A stretch of DNA of 64,000 nucleotides, from NCBI GenBank assembly GCA_030549335.1, contig CM060189.1:54616953-54680952 (forward strand), given 5' to 3'. Position 1 is the first letter of the stretch. Every line of letters starts with the position of its first letter. The DNA comes from Pontederia crassipes. Its lineage: Eukaryota > Streptophyta > Magnoliopsida > Commelinales > Pontederiaceae. The notes under the pieces were generated by a model. It saw only the letters and a list, made by a program, of their open reading frames with translations, searched no databases and was not told the DNA's origin. Shown here one piece after another: positions 46,618 through 59,600 of this stretch. Position numbers and translations under genes: made by a program.

Positions 46618-47492
46618 TTTAGGAAAGTTATGACTGCCCTGTGATGGTCATGGTCCCCAGCTATCACGAAACTATTGTTAGCGCTATTATTGGAGGACGA
46701 CTTACCGTGATTTGATCTCCCACTGGCCTACATGAAAGAGACGGAGTTTTTCTTAATTGACTAACCCCTCCCTATTGAATTCAATAACTCTAAAGATTGA
46801 ATTGAATTGAATGAAAATTGAATTGAATTGAATCGAATCATGGTCAGTTGGATGTTGACGTTGATCGGCTTTGCCTCCGCCCATCGAATTGAATTGAAAT
46901 TGTTATTGGTCGATGACCATTGATATTGGTATGCAATTGAAATCGTTAAATCGGATAGCGCCATAGTGATCAGGCATAATTGTTAATTGATAATCGTTAA
47001 TTGATTGGGAACCTGATCATCTTTATTGATTTATGTCTTTATTGATATTGATTATTGAGCTTTATCCTGCCATATTGATCTCTCTATTGCTCTATTGTTT
47101 ATCGTTTCTTATTGATATTGATTTATTGAGCACTTTTGATTTATTGTATATTGTTATGGTTAGACGACGTACTGAGTATTTTTATACTCATGGGTTTTCC
47201 CTGCATCTAGATTCATGCAGATGAGATGATAAAAGATAGTGATGTAGGTGATCAGGCTCAATGACTGAAATGTTGCACATGGTGTACGATTTAGTCCTAC
47301 TAAATTATTGGATTAGCTTTTACTTTTCGCATATTTAGTATGATGGAGTCATGAACATTTCTAGCTCCTTGTAGACGATCTTATTATTATTTCCGCATTT
47401 TATAGAGTTCATTTTCCGCACAATTAATTTTAATAAAATAGTGTAGCGTCTTTGGGACGACTCTGAGCACGTGAAAGTCACGTGGGGGAGTT
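46618..47492 (+). mobile_element. Probable LTR fragment of a gypsy-type element
   Basis: The right end reads GTCACGTGGGGGAGTTACA (47474-47492), the same GTTACA terminus as the solo LTR at 2700-4662. Upstream is an R-region-like segment (GTACTGAGTATTTTTATACTCA) typical of Tekay/Del-type LTRs. It is followed directly by repeat copy 2 with no primer-binding site, so it is solo or truncated. The left edge is uncertain. 46770-46900 contains a GAATT(GAATT)n-like low-complexity run. Confidence 0.55.
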
Positions 47493-47495
47493 ACA

Positions 47496-48505
47496 ACTAC
47501 AATTCAATATTTGTACCTTAACTATAATATATAGTTATGAAAATAAAGGGCACTTTTAAATTTAGCATCATACTTGCCGTCATCTTTGATACATTAGAGC
47601 ACATCTGCATGTGTTTAAAAAAAGTTTATACATGTATATTTTTATATTTTCTCTCTATCAAATAAAAATATTAAATATTGTTGTAACACCATGAAATTTC
47701 ATCCCCAAATGTCAAGGACAATTAGGTCATTCAACTATATCAAATAAAAATATGATTTTCTACTATTGCAACAAAAACTTAAACCAATAAAATTAAACTT
47801 AATAATCTTTCAAATATAGTAGAATAATTAATCAAAAGACTCCAAAATATAGCCATTATTAAAAACATCTTTTGAAAACACAGTCAAAAGACTCCAAAAT
47901 ATCATGACTCTTTTATAGCCTAGACCATTGTGCAATTTTTTTTGTCATGAGCTGAACTGTCATCATCCATACTTTAGTTACAAGCACGGATTTAGTGTGC
48001 AGGATTTTCCGTTTATAGTATTTAAAAGTCATGCAGTGCAATGCCATGATCCTAAATAGGATACTACATGATTTGCATATTCGTTTTCATATAATAGAAA
48101 AATAGACACATATGCATGTCATGTACTTAACATATAATTTTACATGTCAATCAATAACAATAATCTATCATCATGCATATAATATGAAAGCATGGTAAGA
48201 CATGTAAAATTAACTGTCATCATACTTTTAGTACGAGAACATTCATAACAGTCACACAATTCCATAGGTACATTAATTATGATAGACACAAATAAATAAT
48301 GTAAGATCACAAGGCACCAAGAGGGAGTGTGAATAGGTGTTAAACCGAAAAATATTGATTTTATGAAAATCGTCGGGGAAACTTAAAATCCTTTACAATA
48401 CACCACATTTTCTCCGCTTAGAGAGGTAAGGCACACCTCTCATCATAGGAAGCTTATCTTTTACACAAGAACTCACACCAATTCTTTGAGCAAATATTTC
48501 TCTTT
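47496..48505. repeat. Direct repeat, copy 2
   Basis: This is the second copy of 45384-46615, starting straight after the LTR end at 47492. Differences are scattered substitutions and several indels, so the duplication is not recent. Confidence 0.75.
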
Positions 48506-50290
48506 CTTACAATATAAAATTCACAAGAGAAGAAAAGAGAAAGAAATAAAATATTTGCAACTTGAAACTCAAATGGACTTCTCAAATATTCTTCCCATTT
48601 TTCCTTAGAAGTCTTGATGATTCCTGCACCTTTGGATCCTTTTTTATAGCCTTCTTAACTCCATTTAGCCGTTGGGGCTGGTTTCCTAATTTTAGAGCTA
48701 AATATGATCGTTATAGTGCATTTTACGTGTTGACCGATCAACCGTTCTGCCCCATTAGTCAATCGATACATTTTTTTTAAAAAAATGACCGTTGGTGAAT
48801 TCTGCACTATCCGATCGACCAGTACATCGACGAACATAGTCTCAACATTCTATTTGCTCAAATTGAACAATTTCTGCACTGGTCGATCGATCGATGTATC
48901 TAGTCGATCGACCAGTATTCCGATTGTTAGGCCGACTGTCCTGCACTATTTTATGCATAACATTTTACACAATTATTCAAATGAAATAATTTTTTATTCT
49001 ATGAACTTTTTATACATAACTTTTCATACCAATATTCAAATGAGATGATTTTTTATTCTATGAAAAGCTAACAACATTATCTATAATTTTTATATTGCTC
49101 TCTTGATCCAAATCTCATGATAGAATAAATTCCGTGGAAATCTCTTGATCCAAATCTCAACTATTAAGTGCAAATTCAGCACATAAAATAAATTTCAAAT
49201 TTAAATTTTCGAGCTTTACTTAAATCCAAATGAGGTTCTTTATTCTCAACAAAGATAAGAGAATTATCTATAACTTTTATATTCACCCTTTAATGTAAAT
49301 CTCGTGGAAACATAAACAAATATTAATCGAAAGTTGAATGTATGCAACAACTCATTTCTATTTAAACGTTTTTAGCATTTTAAATATAACTATAGTTTTT
49401 CGATGTTTGTATCATTAAAACATAATTATATAGGGTATAAAAACTTTGCTCCAACAAATAACACAACTTATAATGAATTAAATTAATGCGAATAATAACT
49501 TGATAACAATCATAATGAATTGTCATTATTAAAAATAATAGTGGAGTAAATTTAAATGTTAATTAGTATTATATCATTTATTAATACTAACAATTTTTTT
49601 GTTAAGTTAACACATATATAACCACACTTACATCCATATTTATGCATCTATTGAAAAGAAAATATAGAGATGCTAAGTAGAAGTGTCTCGTTAAGCTATA
49701 TAGCATTAAATTTATTTTCTAAATAAAAAATTATAAATAATGTTAGTTATGATAGATAACAATCGATAAATAATTCATATTCATGATTATATACATCATA
49801 ACAATATTTTTAACTTTAGTTGACAATAATATATATTATATATTTCTATATATGTACATATATATATATATATTAGAATTATGTTTTAATTATACTCAAA
49901 TTTTCACAATATCTAAATAATTATTGAGTTGTTGAAATAGTCAAAATGAGATAAATATTTTGCATAATTTGGAAGTTTTGATATGATACATAATATATGA
50001 TGTAAATTATTAAAATAAATAATAAAATATTAAAAACTAGCTATTAAAAATATTAAAATAAATTTTGAAGTTTATTTTTAAAAATTTGCAACATTAAAAA
50101 GGAGAGTAAGAATATAACAGAGGAAGGACTTGCAACTTATCGATCTTTAATCAATAAATTCCCATAACTTTGATAAAAATATGTAGTTAATGCTAAAATA
50201 AAAATATCTAAACAAATTTTAATATTTATTTATATTAAAATCAAATGTAGTATTAATATATCATATCTAATCATATTAGAAGGAAGAAGC
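48506..50290. other. AT-rich intergenic DNA
   Basis: No gene. It contains a cluster of GATCGACCAGT words at 48810-48920, including a perfect 13-bp inverted repeat (48878-48890 with 48904-48916), and a TA run near 49855-49872. Confidence 0.45.
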
Positions 50291-50293
50291 AAT

Positions 50294-50342
<49 letters not shown>
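50291..50342. repeat. Compound microsatellite (CA)n(TA)n
   Basis: An uninterrupted run of about 10 CA dinucleotides changes to about 15 TA dinucleotides. Confidence 0.95.
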
Positions 50343-50345
<3 letters not shown>

Positions 50346-50437
50346 TGAAAGTATCAAGTGTGGAATTTTCATGAATCCATATATTATTTAAATTATTTTT
50401 AATAAAAAAATTATATTATATTAATTATGAAATATAA

Positions 50438-50872
50438 CAATACGTGCAATTGTGTTTTAGACAAAAGCATTTCATTAAGAAAAAAATAACAAATATGGGG
50501 TTTGAATCATACCAGAACTAACAGATTCTTTTAGAAGGGGGGAAATGATGATGCCCTATGAGAAATCGCAGAACTTTTAGAATAAAAGGAAGACGATGCT
50601 GGTGAATTAGGGAGAATGGGAAAGAACACAATAGAAGGGAGGTTTTACTTAGCGAATGGGAGAACTTACCAGCGAATCAGGGAGACGATTGCTGGCGTGA
50701 ATCAGAAGGAGAAGGGAGTAAAGTGAAAGGGAAAGGGAAAAAAGAACGACTGCGTGGTGCTTATGAGAGGAAAATGGTGCATGAACCGGGTTCAAGATGT
50801 ATTTTTACATCCACCGCCGACTTCAAATCCGATGGCTGCGTGGAATGCGTTGTATGAGCACCACCATTATAT
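50438..50872. mobile_element. Insertion of unknown type, richer in G+C than its surroundings
   Basis: The AT-rich repeat on either side (50345-50437 and 50873-51060) matches an uninterrupted version at 51595-51900, so 50438-50872 looks inserted. It contains purine-rich sequence (AGGGAAAGGGAAAAAAGAAC) and no open frame of note. I could not define inverted ends or a target duplication. Confidence 0.4.
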
Positions 50873-51589
50873 ATCCATATATATAAAATAAATTATATTA
50901 GTGTTAGATATCATAACAAAATTTGTTCGTTTAACAAATAATTATTACTTTACTATAATATCATCATGATATTTAGTAGTTATGAAAATTCATAATTTTT
51001 TATTTAGATTTTTAGATTTAATATTTGTAACTATAAATAGAGGACAATTTCAAATTTAATAGCATATTTGACACTCTTTGATATAGAATAACACGTATAG
51101 ATATCTAAGTATATGCTTGTATGTGATAAAAAAATATTATACATATATATGTATATATTTTTAAATTTTTATATATCAAATAAAAATATTGAACCTTGTA
51201 ACGTATGTATAAGAAAATATTGAAATGATAATATTTAATAAAAATCATGAATATTATAACTATAATATTATAATAAAGTATTATTAATATTTTATAATTT
51301 AATGTTAACTTTTGTTGAAGTGAACACATATATAATTCACTTATATTTATATTTCTATATCCAAAGAAAAAAGAAATGTAGAAGATGACAAGTAGTGTTC
51401 TCACTGACCTATCTATCATTAAAAAACCTTAAAATAAAACTTTATAAAGAATTTGGTTATGATAAATAACAATAAATAAAATAATTTATATTAATGTAAA
51501 CATCGTAACAATATTTTAACTATGGTTAACAATATTATATATTACATACTTCTATACACGTGTGTATATATGTACGTGCATAAAAGTAG
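50873..51589. other. AT-rich dispersed repeat and spacer
   Basis: Repeat family member at 50873-51060, then AT-rich DNA. The 104-codon minus frame at 51105-51419 is low-complexity (I/Y/F-rich) and is not a gene. Confidence 0.4.
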
Positions 51590-52374
51590 AGATTCAAAAG
51601 TGTCACATGTCGACGTGAATCCATACTCTATTCAAATTATCTTTTAACAAGAAAATAATTTATATTAATTATAATATATAAAAATATATAAAATAAATTA
51701 TATTAATATTACATATCATGACAATATTTGTTGGCATATATATCTTCAAAAGCTTGCTATCAAATAATTATTTCTTTACTATTTAAAAATTAGTTATGAA
51801 ATGTGTAATTTATTTATTTATTTTTACAATTAATATTTATAGCTATAAATATAGGAAACTTTCAAATTTAGTAACATACTCAATGTCTCGTTAATACAGA
51901 ATATACGGATATATCTATGTAACTATAATAGCTATGTAACTACAAATATCTAAATTTTTTAGATATAACTAATATATAAAACCATATATTTTATTAAAAT
52001 ATATATAATCTTAGTGTAAAAATAAATCAATTGTTACCCAAATAAAATTTAACCTAAGGACATAAAACTAAATAAATAATTTTCATATAAACATATATAA
52101 ACAATTAAAAGTACATTATTTGTAACTATTATCTAAAACTTTGTTACAAGTATGTTTAAATTATTAATCTACTTTATTGATTAAAAGCATTAATAAATGG
52201 TTATAAATATGAAAATAGACATATTTAAATTTGATATATTTACTTATATTATTTTCTAGGGAGGGTTAAAAAGAAAAATCAATAACATATAAATTTTTGT
52301 TTTAAAAAAATATAATTATACGATAAGTTTTATTTTGTATCATCCCGGCGGGGGATGCACGGGATACATACTAG
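51590..52374 (+). mobile_element. Helitron-like element, 3' terminus visible
   Basis: The right end has the Helitron 3' signature: a hairpin (ATCCCG 52342-52347 pairing with CGGGAT 52360-52365) a few bases before CTAG (52371-52374), followed by T. The 5' boundary is not certain; a start near 51545-51595 is suggested by AAAAGTAGAGATTCAAAAGTG, resembling Helitron 5' regions. There is no Rep/helicase coding, so it would be non-autonomous. Confidence 0.5.
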
Positions 52375-52815
52375 TAATAGTAATAATAAGTAACTACTAC
52401 TCTTCTATTATCTAAAATTAAATCTAACATTTATATTGTCGTATGATAATCCTTTCGAGAAGCTTGTATGCTAAAATTGTATTGTGAAATAATTATGTTA
52501 CTAAGTAATTTGTTTTATTAAATGTTGGCTTATATATTTATAATTAATATACATTTTCATATGCATACCTTAATTTTTTTTAAAAAAATTGCCATATGTG
52601 TAACTCGTAATGGGTACGTGCAATTCACATGTATGTATACAACATACATAAAGACTTCTAGCCATCTCACGAGTCATTGCAAGCGACAAATAATCCTATG
52701 ATTCATGGCAATCCATTTTATTATTACAAATATTATTATATTGAAAATAAAAAAAAGATAGAGGAGGTGGTCGCAGGCCGTGCAACCTCAGGTGAGGGTG
52801 GTGCTGTTCCCCACC

Positions 52816-52845
52816 ATATATATATATATATATATGTGTGTGTGT
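52816..52845. repeat. Compound microsatellite (TA)n(TG)n
   Basis: A TA run passes into a TG run within a unit of the array. Confidence 0.9.
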
Positions 52846-54027
52846 AAACACACTTATGTATACTTATTTTTTAAAAGAAAATTATCATACCTGATAATCA
52901 CAATGTGTAAATGTACACCATCCACACCTATGCAACATATATGAACACCTCCACATATCGTGCGGGTCACTACAAACGATAAAATGATCCCGTGATACAT
53001 ACTTTTATTACTACAAATATTATACTGTTTAAATTTTTAAAAAAAAAGCTTAAAGGGAGTGACCGCAACCCCTTGCCACCTCATGCGAGGGTGGTGCGTG
53101 GTGCTGCTCTCCCACCCATCCAAAGAACGAAAGGGCAAAAAAGGTGGGTGACAGTCCAAGGGGTGAGGGACGAAAATTAAATAGAAAATAATCAAGTGAA
53201 GTTTTCATTCCTCAAAGAAGAATTTTAAATAGAAAAATATTCACCAAGAAATAAAACAAGGAGAAATATTTATGCATAACGCTAATGGATAAGAGAAAGG
53301 AAAATGAAAACCAACATCATTAACCAACCCTCCAACGGTATCCTATCAATATTTATGTTCTCTATTTACAAGAAAAAGTTATGATCATGAAGGAGAAAAT
53401 AACATATTTCTCCATGTCATTTATATATGATACAAAAGGCATGATCGTAAAACGAAGATGGAAAATTTTTATGCATCACACGTATTCATGCATTTACCTC
53501 CTCTCTCTCTTGCCTTCATGATCGCTAGAAAATAACACAAAAGGAGAAATTTTTATGCTTAGCGCTAAAGTTTAATATTGATGTGTGATGATCATTCTGA
53601 GAAGCGTGCTAAAATTATTTCATGAAATGTTAATTTATTAATATATTTATAATTAATATATATTTTCATATTCGTATCTTACTTTTTTTTAAAAAATATC
53701 ATACCTCGTACTTGTAGTGGGTACCGGAGCTGCATCGGTACCTACGCAACATATATGAACACTTCTAGGCTTCACGAGTCAACGCAAGCGAAAAATGATT
53801 CTGTTATGCATGTCAACCAATTTTGTTACTACAAATATAATTCTCTTTAAAATTAAAAAAAAAAAGATAAAAAGAAGTGACTGCACCCCTTGCAACTTCT
53901 CCTCACCCATCCACCCAAAGAAGGTAAAGGCAAAAAGGTTGGTCGCCATAATAAGTGTAAAGAATGAAAACTAAATAGAAAATAACCAAGTGAAGTATCG
54001 AAGAACATTAAATAGAAAAATATTCAC

Positions 54028-54047
54028 TAGAAAGTAACACAAAACAA
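54028..54047. repeat. SINE target-site duplication, left
   Basis: It is identical over about 20 bp to 54229-54248. The last two A's may belong to the SINE tail. Confidence 0.85.
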
Positions 54048-54228
54048 CAACAACAACAATAACAAAGCCTTATCCCACTAGGTGGGGTCGGCTACATGGA
54101 TCATACGACGCCATATTCGTTGATCCATGTTCATGAGATTCGACAGAGTTTTACGCTAGCTGGTGGGGCCTAACACATCCCTCCTCCTTTATCCGGGCTT
54201 GGGACCGGCTATAAAACATAGGCGGAGT
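54048..54228 (-). mobile_element. Au/TS-type SINE, probably 5'-truncated
   Basis: The minus strand contains GGTCCCAAGCCCGGATAAAG, GGAGGAGGG, GTAGCCGACCCCACCTAGTG and GGATAAGGCTTTGTT, ending in a GTT-repeat tail, as in Au-type SINEs of flowering plants. It is flanked by a long direct repeat, TAGAAAGTAACACAAAACAA, at 54028-54047 and 54229-54248, the target duplication expected of LINE-driven insertion. It landed in an array unit. The tRNA-derived A and B boxes are not obvious. Confidence 0.85.
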
Positions 54229-54248
54229 TAGAAAGTAACACAAAACAA
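54229..54248. repeat. SINE target-site duplication, right
   Basis: This is the partner of 54028-54047. Confidence 0.85.
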
Positions 54249-55325
54249 TGTGAAATTTTTATGCTTAGCACTAATGAATAAGGAAAAGAAGAAAATAAAG
54301 CCAACATCATTAACCAGCAATAACTAAGATATCCCATCCAACCTATCTATATTTATGCTCTACTTAAAAAGAAATCAACTTATGAAATGTTAACTTATTG
54401 CATATATTTATAATTAATATATATTTCCATATCCGTACTTTATTTTTTTTAGAAAAATAGTTGTAGTGGATACCTATATTACACCCGTACCTATATGAAC
54501 ACTTCCAAGCATCGCACGGGTCATTGCAAGCTACAAATGATCCCATGGTAATGGCGACCCATTTTATTACTACAAATATTACTCTGTTTAATTTTTTTTT
54601 AAAAAAGCTAAAGAAGGTGGCTGCAACCCCTCGGATACCTCAGGTGTGGATGGCGATTCTCCCCACCCACCCAAAAAAGGCATGGGCAAAACGGTGGGTG
54701 GCCGCCAGAGGGTGAGGGATAAAAATTAAACAAAAAATAACCAAGTGAAGTTTTCATTGATCAAAGAAGAACATTGACTAAGATGGTTTATCCATCCAAA
54801 GGCATCCTATCTATATCTATATTTATGCTTTCTATTTACAAAGAAAAGTTATGATCGTGAAGGAGAATCTACAGATATATTGTGATCCTTCCTATTGATA
54901 CAAAACTTTCAAATTAATTTAAAACATTGGAATACAAGGCTTCTTTCATAACAAGAGCATGTAACAAGATGGAGGAGAATAAAAGACACACCACCATGCA
55001 CAAGAGATCAACAACACATTTCTCCATGTCATTATATATGATATCGAAGACATGATAGAAAAACGAAGACAAAAAGTTCACAGACGAAATGCAAAACTAA
55101 AGGATAGGTAAATATCACATGTATTCATGAATTTACATCCTCGCTCTTGCCTTGATGATCGCTAGAAAAGAACACAAAAGGAGAAACTTTTATGCTTAGC
55201 GCTAAGGTTTGATATTGATGTGTGATGATCCTTTTGAGAAGCTTGTATGCTAAAATTGTGTTGTGAAACAATTATGATATTGATTATAATTTGATTTATG
55301 AAATGTTAAAACTTATTAATATATA

Positions 55326-55495
55326 CATAGGGGTTGGGGATTGTGTGGACCCAAATGAGATCCCCACAAATGGACTACCACTAATGTATAGATAAGATAT
55401 AAAATCATTATAAATTTATTTTAAAAGATGTTTATCAAGAATATGTGGATCCACACATGTGGACCCATTTGTGTGGATCCACATATTCCCTAAAT
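55326..55495. mobile_element. MITE-like element with GTGTGGAYCCA inverted ends
   Basis: The segment interrupts array sequence that is continuous in other units (compare 53625-53665). Its left end (GGGGATTGTGTGGACCCA) and right end (reverse complement TTAGGGAATATGTGGATCCA) are imperfect inverted repeats. Inside the right end, AATATGTGGATCCACACA (about 55438-55455) and its exact reverse complement (about 55468-55485) form an 18-bp hairpin. The target is TATATA-rich, so a TA-type duplication cannot be resolved. Confidence 0.6.
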
Positions 55496-56155
55496 CCATA
55501 TATATATATTAATTAATATAATTTTTATATTCGTACCTTTTTAAAAAATGGTGGGTACCTATGCTAAACCTGTACCTACGCAACATACATGAACACTTCC
55601 AGGCATCACACAAGTCAATGCAAGAGAAAATGATCCCATACCAATTTTATTAGTATAAATATTATTATATTTAATTTAAAAAAAAAGATAAAGGGAGTGG
55701 TCGCAGCTCCATGTCCCATACAACCGTAGGCCCATCCATCCAAAGAAGGGAAGGGTAAAAAGGTTGTTGGTGGTCGTCGAAGGTGTAAAGGATGAAATTA
55801 AATAGAAAATAATCAAGTGATTTCATTGATCAAAGAAGAACATTAAATAGAAAAATATTCACTAGAAAGTAACACAAAACAAGGAGAAACATTTACACTT
55901 AGCGCTAGTGGATAAGGGAAAGAAAAAAATAAAGTCATCATCATTAACCAACAATTAAGATGGTTTACTCATCCAACTAACATCCTATCTATATTTATGC
56001 TCTCCCGAAAAAGAAATCAACTTATGAACCGATAACTTATTGTCTATATTTATAAATAGTATATTTCTGTATCCGTACTTTATTTTTTTTAAAAAAATTA
56101 TTTGTACTTTATTGCACTCGTACTTACGCAACATATATGAACACTTTCAAGCGGG

Positions 56156-56248
56156 TGCATGAAGCATGCCTTGAGGGTAAATATGGGTAACTTTGACTTG
56201 GTAGGACACGTTTTAATAAAACCATTATCTTACACAAGTGCAAGGATG

Positions 56249-56295
<47 letters not shown>

Positions 56296-56674
56296 GCATG
56301 CCTTGAATTAGTTCCACATATATAAGTCACGAAAGTGATGCTAAGTATATATGAGAATATGTCCTTGTTCAGATGTGACATATTTTGAGAATACCGTGCA
56401 AGCAAAGGTCCATAATAAAAAATATCATGATCAGGAATATTACATATGATATCAGAGCCACTCCGCGTGAACCTTTATGCATTATGGGATGCGATAACTC
56501 AACGAAAACGTTGAGTCCTCTAAGGGAGGAAGGATGTATGAGACATGCCTTGAATTAATTTCACATATATAAGTCACGAGAGATATACTGGGCATATATG
56601 AAAACATGTTGTTCAGATGATGCTTTTTGAGAAAATCATGATACATGTTACATTCATTGATCTGGAATGTGACA
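56156..56674 (+). mobile_element. TRIM-like miniature LTR retrotransposon
   Basis: Two short related repeats, about 56285-56445 and 56534-56674, share (T)GAAGCATGCCTTGAATTA, CACATATATAAGTCACGA and GTTCAGATG. TGATATCAGAGCCA (56448-56461), directly after the first, is one mismatch from the plant initiator-tRNA-Met primer site. AAGGGAGGAAGGA (56521-56533), a polypurine tract, directly precedes the second. The interior is under 100 bp with no coding capacity. Another partial start (TGCATGAAGCATGCCTTGAG, 56156) precedes a TA microsatellite, so the left side is rearranged or a second copy is present. Confidence 0.65.
56250..56292. repeat. (TA)n microsatellite
   Basis: An uninterrupted run of about 21 TA dinucleotides lies next to the first TRIM repeat. 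Confidence 0.95.
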
Positions 56675-59600
56675 TATGGCATCACACGGGTCACTGCTTA
56701 CATGGGGACCAATTTTATTACTAAAAGTATTATTTTGTTTATTTTTTTAAAAGGATAAGGATACCTTAAATGAGAGTGGTGATGCTCCCCACCCGCCCAC
56801 CCAAAGACGGCAAGGGCAAAATGTTGGGTGGTTGTCCGAGGGTGAGGGATAAAAATTAAATGGAAAATAATCAAGTGAAATTTTCATTGATCAAAGAACA
56901 TAAAATAAAAAATAATTAAGGAAGAGTTAAGATAATGAAGGAGAAAATAATAAATAGAGATATAGTAATCATTCCTACCAATGCAAAACTTTCAAATTAA
57001 CAAGGGGCTTCCTTTATAACAAGAGCATGAAACAATATGGAGGAAAAAAAAACACACCGCCATGCACAAGAGATCAACAACACATTTCTCCATACCCTAT
57101 ATCTTAGGTGGATACATCGAAGACAACATAGAAATACGACGACAAAAGATTCACAAGCGGAATGCAAAAGTAAAGAATAGATAAATATCACTCTATCCAT
57201 GCATTTACCGGTCACTAGAAAATAACACAAAACAACGAGAAATCTTTATGCATAGCGCTAATGGATCAAGGAAAAGAAAAACAAGGACTAGGATGATTTA
57301 CCCATATAGGAGCATCCTATCTATATTCATGCTCTCTATTTACAAGTTAAAATCATGAAGGAGAAAATAATCAACAGAGCTTTTTTTAGAAGATCAACAT
57401 AGCTATTGTGATCCATCCTATTGATGCAAAACTTGAAAATTAGTTGAAAACATTGTAACACATGGCTTCTTTCAGAACAAGAGCATGAAACAAGATGGAG
57501 GGTCAAAGAAAGCACCCGACATGCACAAGAGATCAACATCACATCTCTCCATATCACCCTATCTTAGGAGGAAGATATCATAGACAAGATAGAAAAACGA
57601 AAACAAGAAGTTCACAAGTGGAATGCAAAACTAACAGACCAGATAGATATCACTCAGTATTCATGCAATTACCTCTTGGCTTTTGTGTTGATTATCAATA
57701 GAAAATAACACAAAAGGAGAAATTTTTATGCTTGGAGCTAATGGATTAGGGAAAGAGCTAATGGATCAAGGAAAGAACAAACAAAACCAACGTCATTAAC
57801 CAGCAAGGACAAAGATGTTTTACTCGCGCAGAGACATCCTATCTATATTTGTGCTCTCTATCTACAAGGAAAAGATTAGATAATGAAAGAGAAAATAATC
57901 AACAGAGCTATTGTGATCCTCCCTATCGATGCAGAACTTTCAAATAAGTTGAAAACATTGGAACACAAGGATTCTTTCTAAACAAGAGAATGAAACAAGA
58001 TGGAGGGGAATAAAAAGCACATCGCCATGCTCACAAGATCAACAAACACATTTCTCCATGTCACCCTTGGGTGGAAGATATTGAAGAGGAGATAGAAAAA
58101 TGAAGACGAAAAGTTCACAAGCGGAATGCAAAACTAAATGACAGATAAATATAACTCATATTCATGTATTTACCTCTTCGTTCTTTCCTTCATGATCATT
58201 AGAAAATAACACAAAAGGAGATATCTTTATGATTAGCTCTAATGGATTAGGGAAAGAAAAAAGAAAACCCACATCATTAAGCATCAAGGACTAATATGGT
58301 TTACCCATACAGAGGCACCCTTATATCTATGCTCTATTTACAAGTAAACATTTAGATCATGAACGAGAAAATAATCAGCAGAGATTGTGATCTATAGATG
58401 CAAAACTTTCGAATCAATTGAAAACATTGGAACATAAGGCTTCTCTCGTAACAAAGGCATGAAACATGATAGAGGGGAATAAAAGTACACCATGCACAAT
58501 AGATCGACAACACATTTCTCCATGTCACCATAGAAGATATCGAAGACAAAATAGAAAACAACAAATAAATATCACTCAAAGTTCACAAGCGGAATGCAAA
58601 ACTAAAGGAAAGATAAATATCACACAAATTCATGCATTTACCTCCTCATTCTTGCCTTCATGAGCACTAGAGAATAACACAAAAGAAGGTGAAATCTTTA
58701 TGCTTAGTAGATCAGGGAAACAAAAAACAGAACCAGCAAGGAATAAGATGGTTTATCCATCCAGAAGCATCCAATCTATATTTATGCTCTTTATTTACAA
58801 GTAAAAATTAAGATCACGAAGGAGAAAATAATCAGCAAAGACATCGTGAATACTTCTTATTGATGCAAAACTTTAACATCAATTGAGAACACATGACTTC
58901 TTTTATAAACTAGAGCATGAAACAATATGCAGGGGAACAAAAAGCACACTGCCGTGCAGCAACACATTTCTCCATGTCACCGTAGAAGATATCAAAGACA
59001 AGACAAAAAACCGAAGACGAAAAGTCCACAAGCGGAACGCAAAACTAAAGGACAGATAAATATCCATCGTATTCATACATTTATCTACTTCTTGCCTTCA
59101 TGGTCACTAGAAAATAACACAAAAGAAAAGAAATATTTATGTATAGCTCTAAAGGATCAGGGAAAGAAAAAACAAAACCAGCATCATTATGCAGCAAAGA
59201 CTGGGATGATTTACCCATCCTATCTATATTTATGCTCTGTATTTACAAGGAAAAGTTAAAATCAAGAAGGAGAAAATAATTGTGATCCATCCTATAGATG
59301 CAAAACTTTCAAATTAATTGAACACATTGTAACACATGGCTTCTTTCATAACAAGAGCATGAAACAAGATGGAGGGGGAAAACACACACCACCATCACAC
59401 GAGATCAACAACAAATTTCTCCATGTCACAATATCTTGGTGAAGGACAATAAAGAAAGAAGACAAAAAGTTCACAAGTGGAATGTAAACTAAAGGACAGA
59501 TAAATATCACTCGCATTCATGCACTTACCTCATAGCTCTTGACTTTATGATCACTAAAAAATAACACAAAAGGAGAAATCTTTACGCTTAGGGCTAACGG

